The translations under genes were made by a program, and so were the position numbers. This document shows positions 29,285-40,474 of a stretch of DNA of 64,000 bases, one piece after another. Where the stretch lies: NCBI GenBank assembly GCA_016709025.1, contig JADJEQ010000014.1, positions 137,597 through 201,596 of the forward strand. The letters are read 5' to 3'. The notes beneath the pieces are model-generated. The model was not told the DNA's origin. It made no database searches and worked only from the letters and a program-made list of their open reading frames with translations. The stretch is from Bacteroidales bacterium. Lineage in GTDB: Bacteria > Bacteroidota > Bacteroidia > Bacteroidales > Lentimicrobiaceae. Numbering within the stretch: position 1 is the stretch's first letter; each line of letters opens with the position of its first letter.

Positions 29285-29862
29285 TGGACAACATAAAGCC
29301 AAATTACGAACCCTATGCCCCTGTAATAGTTAAGCTACTACAAGGAACATTGTATGATGATAACGAAAAGGCATGGACCGATTTACTACAACACCAGATA
29401 TCAATAGCCCAGTACTTTGAGAAAATTGCCATTGACTTAATTATTGATAAGAAAGATGGTTACGCCTACTTAAAGCAAATTGAACTGGATGAAGATAAAA
29501 ATACAATCGGACTTATGCGACGTACTCCTTTGAAGTATGAAACATCTTTGATTTGTGTCTTCTTGAGGGAAATGTTAGACGATTTCGAAATAACCAATGT
29601 TGACCAACGAAACCTTTACATAACTCACAAACAATTGAAGGAAACTATCGAATTGTTTTTCAAAGAAAAATCAAACAAAGTAAAGTTGTTTGCAAAGTTT
29701 GATAGCTATATAGATGCAATTGTTGATATTGGGTTTTAAAAATCATTAACAAACCCGAATACAAAAGATGAAACTAGGTATGAAGTAAGACGTATTATTA
29801 AAGCTAAAATCACAAATGATATTTTAGAAGATTTTAAAAAGAAACTTGAGCATGATGTATAG
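29284..29862 (+). CDS. jetB: Wadjet protein JetB, DUF4194 (internal stop)
   Basis: A DUF4194 protein: PVIVKLLQGTLYDDNEKAW, LRRMP-like MRRTPLKYETSLICVFLRE. The frame stops at 29739, but the following codons (KSLTNPNTKDETRYEVRRII.., DILEDFKKKLEHDV) are the expected C-terminus. A TAA replaces TTA in a T/A run. Corrected about 192 residues. JetB is the second accessory subunit of the SMC complex. It overlaps jetC by 11 bases. Confidence 0.85.
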
Positions 29863-32792
29863 TTTATTCAGCACTAAATCTGCCGAGGCAGGGTACCGCT
29901 TACAATATTTTGAAGCTTATAACTGGGGGACCTTTGATAAAGAGATTTATAGAATATCCCCTCAATGCAACACAACTTTGATAACTGGTGCAAATGGTTC
30001 TGGGAAGACTACTTACATTCAGGACTACTTACTCTGATAGTTCCGGAAAACGATATAGGTTTTATGAGCACCAGCGCACCGAAGAAAGTTATGTTTTAGG
30101 TGAATACGGTGATATTGAAACTGAAGATGGTAGAAAAATTCAAAGATTAAGAGAAGATAAATCAAAAGCTTTTTCTATTATACTGGCCACATTTAAAAAT
30201 GAAGAACGATATGTAACTCTCTGTCAGGTTAGATGGTTTTCAGGAGCTGAGTTGAAACGGAGATATTTGATTGCTTTCAGACCTTTAACAATAGAAGACG
30301 ACATCAAACCCTTTGATGCAAAAGGAGATTGGTTAAGACGATTAAGCAAGAAATATCCTAAATTGGGAACAAAAGATGTAATCCAGCCTTTTGATGGTCC
30401 TTCAAAATATGCTGAAGCCTTGCTAAAGGTTTTTGGTATGCGCTCAGCAAAAGCATTGACCTTGTTTGACCAAACAATGCGACTAAAAGTTTTGGGTAGC
30501 TTAGATCAATTTGTAAGGGAAAATATGCTGGAGGAAAGTAATATTGAAAATGATTTTCAAAACTTACGAAGTAATTTCCAAAAACTTTTGGATGCACATC
30601 GAGAAATGCAAAAGGCTGAGAAGCAGTTAGAGCTCCTAAAACCAGTGAAGGCTAAATCGGAAGAACTGGAAAAAACAGCAAATGAACTTTTAAATTATCA
30701 GAGCTTAAAGAAACTAGCCCAATTTATTTCTTTCATCTTAAAAATGATCTGCTTGAAACTGAAATAGAAAGAGAATCAATTGAACTAAAGAGAATTTCAG
30801 ATAAGGTGCTGGAATTAAAAGCGAAATTGAAGCGAATAGAGAAAGCGAAAAAAATACTGGATGCAGATATCCGTAATGATGAAACAGGCAAACAAATACA
30901 GGAACTTGCTAAAGATATTAAATCAAAATCTAGTGAAAAAACTAAACGCTTTGAAAAACTTACAAAATACAATAAGGCTGCAACCAAGATAAACTTTGAA
31001 GAAAATCCTAACGAAGAGTCTTTTTCTGGACAAATTATCAAAGCAAACAAAAGAACCTCCGAAATTGAGGAAGAATTGAAGGATAAAGAGTTTGGAATAC
31101 AAAAAAATTACGATTACTTGAAACTGAAAAGGAAACTGCTGAATTACTACATGTAGAAAAGGCAAAAGAACTTGATGAGTTAAGCAAACAGAAAAATAAC
31201 ATTACCGGACGAGTTTCCGAAATACGCCAGGAGATTCTAACGCACACAGGACTAGAGAAAATTATGTTTTAGGATGGGATAATAAGGATAAAATAAAACT
31301 CATTCGTGAGGCAATGAAGCAACTGGAAGCTTTAATTAAGGTAAAAAGAGAAGAATTCGAAAAACTTGATAAAAGGCAAAAGAGATTAGAAGCAGAAATT
31401 CTTAATATAAATACATTTATTCAGTTTGATAATTATTCTGAAATCGATTGGCAATCGGTATCAATGGAGATTCAGAGTTTAACAAAACGGAAGGATGAAC
31501 TGGAAAAAAGCAACGATAGAGTAAATCTTCTAAGAAAACAGTTGGTAGATTTACAGGACAATATCAAAACCAGCGAAGAGGTAAAGGACAAATTAATTGA
31601 GAAAAGAACAAATCATACTGCACTTGTTACATCTCTTGGCCGTCAGCAAACCGAATGCAACACTTTTTTGGAACAATTCAAAGAAATAATTTTCACTGAA
31701 AAATTTCAAATCTTTGAAGATCAGTTTAAAAAAGAATTAGCAGGTCTGAATTTTAGTAATCTATTTCAGAAACAAAAAGCAATAACAGATAAAATAAATA
31801 CAGGCAACGAGGCAGAAACTGAAAAACAACGGGAAATTGAATTGAAATTGCAAACTGCAATGCAAAATTTCAAACAACCTGATAATTCTTTTATGCTGAT
31901 TTTCAAAGATTGGACTCAGATACTCATAAACTTGGCATAGAAATTACTTATGTTGAAGATTATCTGGCTATTTACGACAGAATAGAAAAGAGGAATTGAT
32001 AGCCTATAGAGCTAAGTTTAAAAAATATCTGAATGAAGATATGATAAATAAGATGGCAGATTTTAAAACTCTGCTTGACAGTCAGGAAGAGCAAATTCGT
32101 GATAGCATTGATGCTTTGAATGAATCTTTAAAGAAAATTGATTTCACAAAGAATCCACAGACTTTTATTCAACTCTTCGCAGTCCGAAATAGCAATCAGG
32201 ACATTGACGGTTTCGTACAAGTTTAATTGATTGGAAACCGGATATTGCAGAATATGAGAAAACAAAGATGATCTTATCCTGGAAGGAAGTTTTCTGAAAA
32301 TAAAAGACCTCATTGAAAACTAACTAATAAAGAAGATTGGAGAAAGCAGGTTACTGATGTGAGGAATTGGTTGAAATTTCTGGCTAAAGAATTCTATAGA
32401 GAAGATTTGAAACGACCACCCAAGGTTTATGATAATACAGCAAAGCTCTCTTCTGGCGAACAGGCGCAAATTACCTACACAATAATGGGCGCTGCCATTG
32501 CATATCAATATGGTATCTTAAAGATGGAATGAATACAAACTCATTTCGTTTTATTTGTGTTGATGAAGCATTTGCAAAACAAGATGAGGAGAAAGCTGAT
32601 TATTTGATGGATTTAACTAAAAAACGCAATTTACAAATGCTGCTTGTAACACCTGATGATAAAATTCAGATTGCGGAACCCTACATTTCTGGAGTTCACA
32701 TAGTTCACCGTGTAAACAACCGGAATTCTAGAATTTTCGATACAACTATTGAGCAGGCAAAGAAGATTCTGGATGAAAAAACTTGGCGATAA
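29852..32792 (+). CDS. jetC: Wadjet SMC-like ATPase JetC (about seven frameshifts)
   Basis: Fragments in alternating frames together form one SMC-type ATPase. The N-terminus has YFEAYNWGTFD and Walker A GANGSGKTT. Long coiled coils (about 30600-32200) follow, and the C-terminus has the signature-like KLSSGEQAQITYT, Walker B FICVDEAFAKQDEEK and the end ARRILDEKTWR-like KILDEKTWR. Breaks lie near 30035, 30745, 31150, 31290, 31935, 32225-32320 and 32525. Corrected length is about 980 residues, within the family range. JetC loops DNA with JetA and JetB. The number of breaks means the gene is either dead or badly sequenced. Confidence 0.82.
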
Positions 32793-33955
32793 GTGATTAC
32801 AGTAACTGAAATAAAAAAGAAGTCAGAGAACCTCTATACCGAGTATCTGAAGTCGATTGTATCGGGAGAAACCTTCTTCCCTAAGACTATTCGTTCCGAC
32901 AAGTCAGTTTCAAATGACTTTGGTGAAATGCGGAAAGAATTAGCTGAAGTGATAGGACATTCAAAGGATAATAAAAACTATGGCTACACAATTAACTATA
33001 AACAGATAAATACTAGAAAGCATGGAGCACAAACCTTACCCGAAGAAATAAGTTTTCAAACGGAAACTGATTATCTGAAATTTCTTCATAAAGATAAAGA
33101 AGCAGAAAGTTTCAAGAACAATGCTGCTTTTATCTTAACACAGTATCCAGTATTAATTGAATGGATTAAAAGTATCCCTTAAAAGTAATTGAGAACAAAG
33201 AAAATTGGAAACAACTTTAGATGTTTGCACCTACTTTAAACAGAATCCAAAGCCGAATTTGTACATAAGAGAATTACCTGTAAGGGTTCACACCAAATTT
33301 ATTGAGTACAACAAAGGATTACTCCTTGAATTATTAAATGTTATTTTACCTAAGGATACCATTAATCATGAGTATCCCACATCAAAAGATTTTGAAAAAC
33401 GCTTTGGATTAAAATTCAATCAAAGCCGGATTCGTCTGAGAATATTAGATCAAAATATTTCCGATAAATACTTATCCGGAATTACTGATATTGAAGTAAC
33501 AGAAGAAGAATTTAATAAACTTAAAATCCCATGCAAAAAAGTTTTCATTCTTGAGAATAAGACTAATTATTCTAACTTGATGAATTTCCTTACACTTCCA
33601 CATTTGGAAAATTCTATTGGAATTTTGGAAGTGGATACAAAATAAGCGACTTGAAAATGCTGGCTGGCTGGCAGATAAAGATTTTTTATTGGGAGATATT
33701 GATACCCATGGAATGCAGATTCTTTCTCAAATGAGAAAGAATTTCCCAAATACAAAATCATTAATGATGGACTTTGAAACATTCAATACATTCCAGGAAG
33801 ATTGGGGGAGAGGCGAACCAATAAATGTAACCGATTTGCCTAACCTTAATATTGAGGAACGGGAGCTTTTTGAATTTATCAAAGCCGATAATATAAATAC
33901 TATTAGACTTGAACAAGAGAAAATAAACCAAACATATGTTATTAAAAAATATTAA
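32793..33955 (+). CDS. jetD: Wadjet nuclease JetD, DUF3322/DUF2220 Toprim-like (frameshifts)
   Basis: The start is GTG at 32793, directly after the jetC stop. The first segment is the DUF3322 arm (ENLYTEYLKSIVSGETFFP). The later segments carry the Toprim-like DUF2220 core: ILENKTNYSNLMNF, a GDIDTHGMQILSQMRKNFP motif near 33690 and MDFETFNTF. Breaks lie near 33190 and 33640. About 387 residues corrected. JetD is the nuclease that cleaves the DNA extruded by JetABC. It completes a type I Wadjet set in the order A-B-C-D. Confidence 0.85.
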
Positions 33956-34069
33956 AAGGTATTTGTAATTCAGAAAGAGCTAAAGATTATTTATACGGCT
34001 TTCTCAAAGAATAAAAGCCTAATAATCCTGTCATACGCTCTAATTTAACTTCCGAGCTCTCTTAGTCTC

Positions 34070-34556
34070 TCATTTTACCACGCCCGGATCAAATTTTCAA
34101 AATCATCCTCATCCCAAAACCAATCGAACAAAATCTAAATAGCCATCTATCCCCGGATGACAGAGATGATCTATCAGTTCCTGATACCCGCGAACCCCGC
34201 CACAGTTTTCAGGTGGAGCAGCCCCTGCCCTATCAATTCACTAAGCCCGTTTAGAAAGTCCAAGCTTTATATTTTCCAAAACAATGGTATGTTTCCAGTG
34301 TTCGCATCGTATTCATAAGATAGAATATCTCCAACTTGCTGAAGAACTTCAGTGAGCTTAACATTTTTATCCCATCTTGTTTCGCCACCGCCCCATAGCA
34401 ATGGATTGGTAGTGATAATAAATACGGGAGTTCTTCCAGCCAAAAGCAATATGATGAAGTTTGTTTAGTGAGTATGTTTCCAGAGCTTTTATCACCCGCC
34501 AGATTGGAGGGTTTATTCAATCAATGGTAATTTTGAGCAGGTACATTTGGGTATGG
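34070..34556 (-). pseudogene. PRiA4_ORF3-family protein, decayed
   Basis: Read across several frames the minus strand gives LKITIDxINPPIWRVIKALE, LNKLHHIAFGWKNSRIYYHY, KLTEVLQQVGDILSYEYD and APPENCGGVRGYQELIDHLC. These are the hallmarks of plasmid pRiA4b ORF-3-like proteins (IS1096 passenger family). At least four frame breaks and a stop after FWKI show it is not functional as it stands. A second, shorter copy is at 59230-59515. Confidence 0.7.
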
Positions 34557-34806
34557 ATTCAATTTCAAAGATAGGGAAAGAACAATTACTAGGCTAAAGA
34601 ATAGATAACCTTATATAAAGTGAAACAAATGTATACAGATTCTCGTAAATCAGAAAAACTTTATAACCCGAATATTCAACTATATGAATTTGATAAATAT
34701 TTTGGAAGAGTTTAAGCATTCTAATGCTATACCTTCTTTTATCAAATTTCGAAATTATACGTTGTAAAGACAGCTTCCCTTGTGCGCCTATTCTGTTCAA
34801 TTTTAG

Positions 34807-35850
34807 TTATATATTTCTAAAAAGTTGAATATATGGAATATCATCTTCGTAAATATTTGTATTCTCATAAACAAATTTGTTTTCGTGGTTAATAAATTCT
34901 GCTTTGTATTTTTTAAAATTGCCAAGATTATTTGTTTGAAGTTCCTTATCATAACAACGTATTATTCGACAATAAATAAAGGCAATTCGTAATTCACTAT
35001 GTTCTATATTTTTAAAATGAAATTGAGCCGGTTCAATTGGAAATTCATATTCTCCAAATTTTTCAACTAATTTATTATTTTTCTCCGAATAATTGTATGT
35101 AGGTTTTTTATAGTCTTGCGAATAACAATGATTGCATTTTTTGAAATTCAAATTTTCTAATATGGTTTCATCAATTTCAATGTTAGAATTATAAGCTATC
35201 TTGAAATACTCTTTCAGATATGAGATTGTTGGTTGTATAAACAAGTAATAGTATTCCTTTAAAATTTCTTTGAGCTCGCCATCAGTATATCCTGTTTTAT
35301 TGTTTTCAATTGCGCCATCTTTAAAAGCTAAATGTGTTGATCTTTGAAACCACCGAATTGCATTATCTAACTCATAGTTGATATTATGATATGATTCAGC
35401 GTTTAGATATTAAACTATCAAGCCTTAATTCAATTTCTATTAAGTTAGATTTTCCTTATAAAAATTACCACTATTGCTATAATCTACTTTTCCAATGCTT
35501 TCTATGATCCCATATTTTGAGTGAAGTTTCACTTGGTATTTTTCAGGGTCTTCCGTAAAATTTTTGATTTTCCTTAAACCAAGTCCTGAACTCAATAATT
35601 GCCTCTTCACCTTTTTCTTTTATAGCATCTGGAATTCTATAGTTTGTAAAATTTGAAGAAAGCCGCTCGCAATCTTCGAATTTATGATAAGATGGTTTCC
35701 CTCCCTCAAAAACAAATACCTTACTATCAACAATTTTTAAAGGAGTATATGTCAATTCAGTATTATTAATTGAATCTTCACATAGCTTTTATAAAAGAGT
35801 AGATCAGTTTTATCAAGTTTATTAAGAAAAGTAATAGGTTTATTGGTCAT
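34807..35850 (-). CDS. Hypothetical protein (several frameshifts)
   Basis: From ATG 35850 (MTNKPITFLNKLDKTDLLFY) joined fragments read LTYTPLKIVDSKVFVFEGGK, EEAIIEFRTWFKENQ, EDPEKYQVKLHSKYGIIESIG, then AESYHNINYELDNAIRWFQRS and IQPTISYLKEYFKIAYNS to RNI at 34807. Breaks lie near 35780, 35540, 35440, 35395 and 35250. About 345 residues, with a CNHCYSQ pair near the C-terminus. No family recognised. It lies directly after the TPR/OB gene and may replace that gene's lost end. Confidence 0.45.
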
Positions 35851-37256
35851 TTTATGCTTTGTTACCAATGATGGATGAATAAATACATCACCCAGAAAGC
35901 CAAATGGTTTCCCTTCTGAAATACGCACCAACCCATTTACTTCCTTGTAGTATTGTTGCGGAAATCTTCATCCTCCGTTTTAGTGACTGTATAAACCAGA
36001 AATAAACCACCTGGAGTTCCTGATTGAAACCTTACTTTGAGTGTGTCACCGATATTGACATCCTTCACGAAACGCTCATATTTAAAGAAACCGTGGTTTG
36101 ATTCGGATTCAATGAAATTCAGAATTTTCCTGTCACTGTTTACAAATTCGACCATCACAGTTACTTCGGGAATATCAGCAAAGAGGATTCCATCTGCAAT
36201 ACTTTTAAATTGGTTGTAGAGGATCTTATTGTTCTTAAAGGCATTGGCATTTTTGTACCACTCCTGTGATTGCCAATCGGATACGTTTTGAGGTATTCTG
36301 AAACCGCTTGAATTCCTGGAAGCGATCAATAAATCTATTTCTGTTTTAGCCTCATTGTATAATTTACGTTTGATCAGTATTCCAGCCATTTTCTGCCGGA
36401 GGTTAATCAACATCTCTTCCGGACTATGACAACTCAATGCCTTACAATACAGCGCAAAAACCTTTTCTTCATCATTAATCCAGGCTTCACTCAGAATTTC
36501 CCAAACCCAGAAGTCATTCCTTTTCTTGCGTGCAAAAGGCAACAAGGCTGAGAGCATGTCTTCCCGGTCACCGAGTGCCAGTAATAATTTTGCTGGAAAT
36601 AAGAAGGATACTGAAAAGACGGATAATTTTCTGCAATTTGGATTAGCCTTGGGAGAAATGCCTTTGCTTTATCTCTATCAAAAACTACATTCCCATGATA
36701 AGTTTGTTTAGGAAGCAAATGTTTTGCATAGGCAATGTAAGCCTGCTCAGCCAATGCCATAACTCCTTTCCGTTTGGTAATTTATCCTTTTCAAAGTCTT
36801 CCGGCCTTAAATTGGTAAAGTCCCACCAATCGGCAAATTCAATATAATCATCGAATTCTTTGAATGCCTTGTGCATATTCTGGAAAAGCACTGAATACCA
36901 CTTGGATGGCTTTACCAAAGGCAGATCCTTTAGATTATCAAACAACAAACGTATTTTTAAATGATCAACAGGTGTTTTTGCGCTGATATTCCGGGCGGCT
37001 TTACCAGCACGATTGACTGATTATCAAACAACATTACCTCCTCCTGCGGAAGTTCAAGTGCTTTAAGTTCATCGAGTTTAAGTATAAACTGTGGAAGATC
37101 ATCTGCCAGTTTATCCAATTGACTGTATATCACCCAACTCATATTACGCTTAGACCAGATATTTTCCGGCTCTGCATCCAATTCTGCCTTAGCCATCTGA
37201 TATGCCTCATCCAGTTTCCCTTCTTTCCTTAATCTTTTTATTTCATCCGTTGGCAT
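35851..37256 (-). CDS. TPR-type protein with C-terminal OB-like domain (frameshifts)
   Basis: The N-terminus MPTDEIKRLRKEGKLDEAYQMAKAEL.. is a tetratricopeptide-like pair, continued in other frames through WSVLFQNMHKAFKEFDDYIEF, EQAYIAYAKHLLP and ALYCKALSCHSPEEML. Near the C-terminus DVNIGDTLKVRFQSG.. and NGLVRISEGKPFGFLGDVFI suggest OB or cold-shock-like strands. Breaks lie near 36955, 36740, 36530 and 35935. It overlaps the helicase stop by 19 bases, so the two are coupled. About 470 residues, possibly missing its last 30-40. Inferred role: nucleic-acid-binding partner of the helicase. Confidence 0.55.
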
Positions 37257-39426
37257 GATTGTCTGTTTTTTAGCATATTAACTCTCTCAAAGATATCCAA
37301 AAGAAGTCCTTTACGGTCAGATTGGTTTATAATTGGAAGAACCCGTCCGAAAAAACCATTTTTATTGTATTCGAAATCAATGATGGCTTTCTCCTGGTTC
37401 CTTATAAATGTAAAACGCTCCCTGTATTGGAGATGATTAATGTCTGAAACTTCAATTCCGGTTCCTTCCAGTTGTTTTTCTATATCATCAAAAAGATTTC
37501 TGGTAAATGGAAATTGTTCTTCAACATCAATATCGAATTCTATCTTTTTTAAGATGGTTTCGGATGTATTCCTTTTCAATATTACATCAGGAAAACTCTG
37601 AATCAATTCCATTACTTCCAGGGAAAAGGCATCATTGTTTGTCAAGGAAGGGACTTTCATAAACTTTCCGTTGAACTTATTCTCATTATTGATCCATGTT
37701 TTGAATCCTGCTTTATGGTCTTCTCTGTTGAAAATATAGAATACTTCAAGATTCTTTAATTGCCATCCTGTAATTTCAATTAAATGCTGCCTTACCTTTT
37801 GTCGAATACTTATAAAATGATTCTGAAGCTGGATTGGTTTTTCTGACAACCCGAAATCATCCAGCTGCTTGATCAATAAATCATCTGATTCGATTTCTAT
37901 AAGTCGAACCTCATGATCTGATATTCTGTTTAATGCCTCCGCTATCTCACTATCAATGACAGTCATTGAAGAGTATGAATTGAAACAAGGAGGTTCAACT
38001 GCATATAAGTTTTTTGATGCCCTGGTTACTGCGGTATAGGCCCATCGATAAAAAGATTTGTTTTTATAGGAAGGATAATCCCATACTGTAAATACATTCT
38101 CCCACTCACCACCCTGCGCTTTGTGGCAGGTGACTGCATATCCATATTTTATCTTAAGACAATGGAAATATGGATCATTGACTAATGCTTCTTTAAACTC
38201 TTCAGTCCGAGGTTTTAAATTGGGGTGTCTGATTTTGAAATCTATATACAATGCCCTCATTTCATCAGGGTGCAGATAATTGTCACCATATAGGTAGTTC
38301 TCAAGCACCTGTCCACTTACGATTTTACCAGAATCTCCCGAATCAGGGAATACCAATTCCACAGCCCTCCATTTCAATGTGATTGATTTTGTTTCCACAA
38401 CTTTGCCGGTCTTCTTCCTGATGTTGACCGTTTCAATTCTGGGTATTTCGGAAACATTGCCGATAACTGCAAATTCACCATTGAAAACTTCTTTTGCATA
38501 GTTGTTTGCACCGAGAATAACTATGTCGCTTTTTTGCAGGCTGATTTCTCCATTCCCAAACAAACGCTTCCGTATCTCTATGTTAAGATCGAGACAGGTT
38601 TTATTTTTGTAGGCAATGATGATTTTTTTACCCGACGTTTTCTGCCAGGAATCAAGAAATGATTCAATTGGAGGGTTGAAGATATCTTTGTTATTGCCGG
38701 ATAAATCAAAATCATTAAAATATCCTGAAGACTGACTTTTCCGGAGTTTGGAGGCAGCCTTCAATATGCCGCTTTGCTCTGATTGCCTTTTCACTTCTTT
38801 CATTTCAGTAACCAGGCATGAAAGGCCATATTTTCCCTCAATATAGCTTTCGTCCAGGGCCCGGGAAGTAGTATCTCCAACCGGTTCAAGCTGGCATGGG
38901 TCACCAACAAATATTATTTTATTCCTGGAATTCAATTCACCAATGTGTGAATAATTGATCAGATCCGTTAACAGAAATCCTGTCCCAAACCTAAAAACTC
39001 ACCTTCACTCTTGTTGTCGGAAATCATGGAAGCTTCATCCACTATGTAAATAACATCATTTGTTGTGTTGTTGGCAAGCTTGTAGTAATAAACAAATGAT
39101 GATCCCTCCTCATCTTGCTCCTGGCTTTCAATATCCTCCAATAATGAATAGCTATAAATCCCTTTATGTATAGTATAAGCTTTCTTCTTTGTTTTTTCTG
39201 AAAGCACTTTTGCTGCCCTGCCGGTAGGAGCCATTAAAACATATCGCTGGTGAATATTTTCCAGGTACTCAACCAAACCCTGAAGAATGGTTGTTTTACC
39301 AGAGCCGGCATATCCTTTTAACATAAAAATATTATCCCTGGAATATATAAAATCCTCCAATAACCTTACGGCATTTTCCTGATCTGTGCTAAGTGTTAAA
39401 TGCTTAAAGTGGTTTAAGATGTTCAT
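37238..39426 (-). CDS. RecD-like superfamily 1 DNA helicase (one frameshift)
   Basis: The first 150 residues (from 39426) carry LSTDQENAVRLL, Walker A YAGSGKTT and Walker B VIYIVDEASM. After a shift near 38970 the second frame gives VGDPCQLEPV (motif III), YGYAVTCHKAQGGEW (motif V) and YTAVTRASKNLY (motif VI). About 728 residues, a RecD2/Pif1-type SF1B helicase with a unique C-terminal 250 residues. It probably unwinds DNA 5'-3'. Its promoter region carries the TGCAG-N5-CTGCA dyad shared with the retron. Followed by the TPR/OB gene with a 19-base overlap. Confidence 0.87.
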
Positions 39427-39445
39427 TTATGTTTTGAATTTAATG

Positions 39446-39480
39446 CAAACATATAACGGTGTAGTGCAGTGTTTCTGCAC
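39446..39480 (-). promoter_or_regulatory. Helicase promoter with overlapping dyad operator
   Basis: On the minus strand TATGTTTG (39453-39446) matches the -7 box, 20 bases before the helicase ATG. The perfect dyad GTGCAG-TGTTT-CTGCAC (39464-39480) ends exactly 10 bases upstream of the box, between the -33 and -7 positions, where a bound protein would block RNA polymerase. The same dyad and spacing occur at the retron promoter (45425-45460). Confidence 0.65.
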
Positions 39481-39494
39481 AATAAGAAAATCGC

Positions 39495-40467
39495 TTATAA
39501 AGAGGAATCAGGGTCATTTGATTTATCCTTTTTTATCTTCCTGGGGGAATGAAGGTTCTTCAGCTTTTCCGGATCAATTTTTAATTTACCAAGGCGTTTT
39601 ATGTTTCCTGCATCATCCTTCGTTTTGCCCTCAGGTTCAGATTCTTTTGATATTACATCTTTTGAAAATACCGTTGGATTGTTGTCCGGATTGGTCTGGT
39701 TTGTTAACCCGGATTCATCTTCTTTAACGTTTATTAAATCGGGATCTTCATGATTAATTTCGTCATTCTCTATTTCACCGGACAAAGTGCTAGACGATTC
39801 TGATTTATCAATTATTGACAATACCGGCAAATCAATTGCAGAGCCTTCATCTCTGGGTTTATAACCGTAGAAATGTTCAAGGATTTTATTAATCAGAAAT
39901 TTTGAATTACTACATGAAACTTAAGAAAGCTCTCTTTATCACTAAAAACTCATTCATTGTTTCACGTATAGAAATATATGCAACCTCGTTCATCCAGTTT
40001 TTGAAGAATTCAAAGTATTCAAGGGCTTTCTGATTTACAGCCAGGTCTTCATTTGAAATTTTATCTCCTACGCGAATCCCCTTAGTATAAGTGAAACGAG
40101 GCCTGATCTCACTCTGGAATTTTTGAAGAATTTCAAGATTACTTTCATTTCCTTTAAGTATGGGGCTAAAAAAACTTAACAACGGTCTGCCTGTAGGTTC
40201 TTTATTTGCTGAATCTACTGACCAAAGAGTAAGAATTGTGTACCATTTCCCTTTATATTCGTTACTTTCAACATTACAGTGAAAAAGATACTCTTTCCCT
40301 ATCTCAAGTTCACTGATATCAACTCTTCCATTCCAAACCGAAATACAGACTTTTTTAGGATAATCATCGGTTGTTTCAACAATAATATTCTGCTTTGACC
40401 AGGGGCCGTTTAAGCTCAGGCCGGATTCAAGAGGAAGTGTTTTGATCAATTTCGCTGGTATCTGCAT
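39495..40467 (-). CDS. DUF3127-family SSB-like OB-fold protein with long acidic tail (frameshift)
   Basis: The N-terminal 80 residues (AKLIKTLPLESGLSLNGPWSKQ, YPKKVCISVWNGRVDI, EYLFHCNVESNEYKGKWYT) match the OB-fold of DUF3127, a single-stranded-DNA-binding-like family of Bacteroidota. Then a helical region, a shift near 39905, and NKILEHFYGYKPRDEGSAID leading into a hydrophilic acidic/Ser tail ending DPDSSL. About 323 residues, much longer than housekeeping DUF3127 proteins. It starts 7 bases after the multi-receiver gene, so it belongs to the retron operon. Confidence 0.7.
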
Positions 40468-40474
40468 TGGGATA

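Noticed and set aside
34594..34800. A 68-codon minus-strand frame
   Set aside because: No family resemblance, adjacent to decayed sequence, and composition is not distinguishable from chance.
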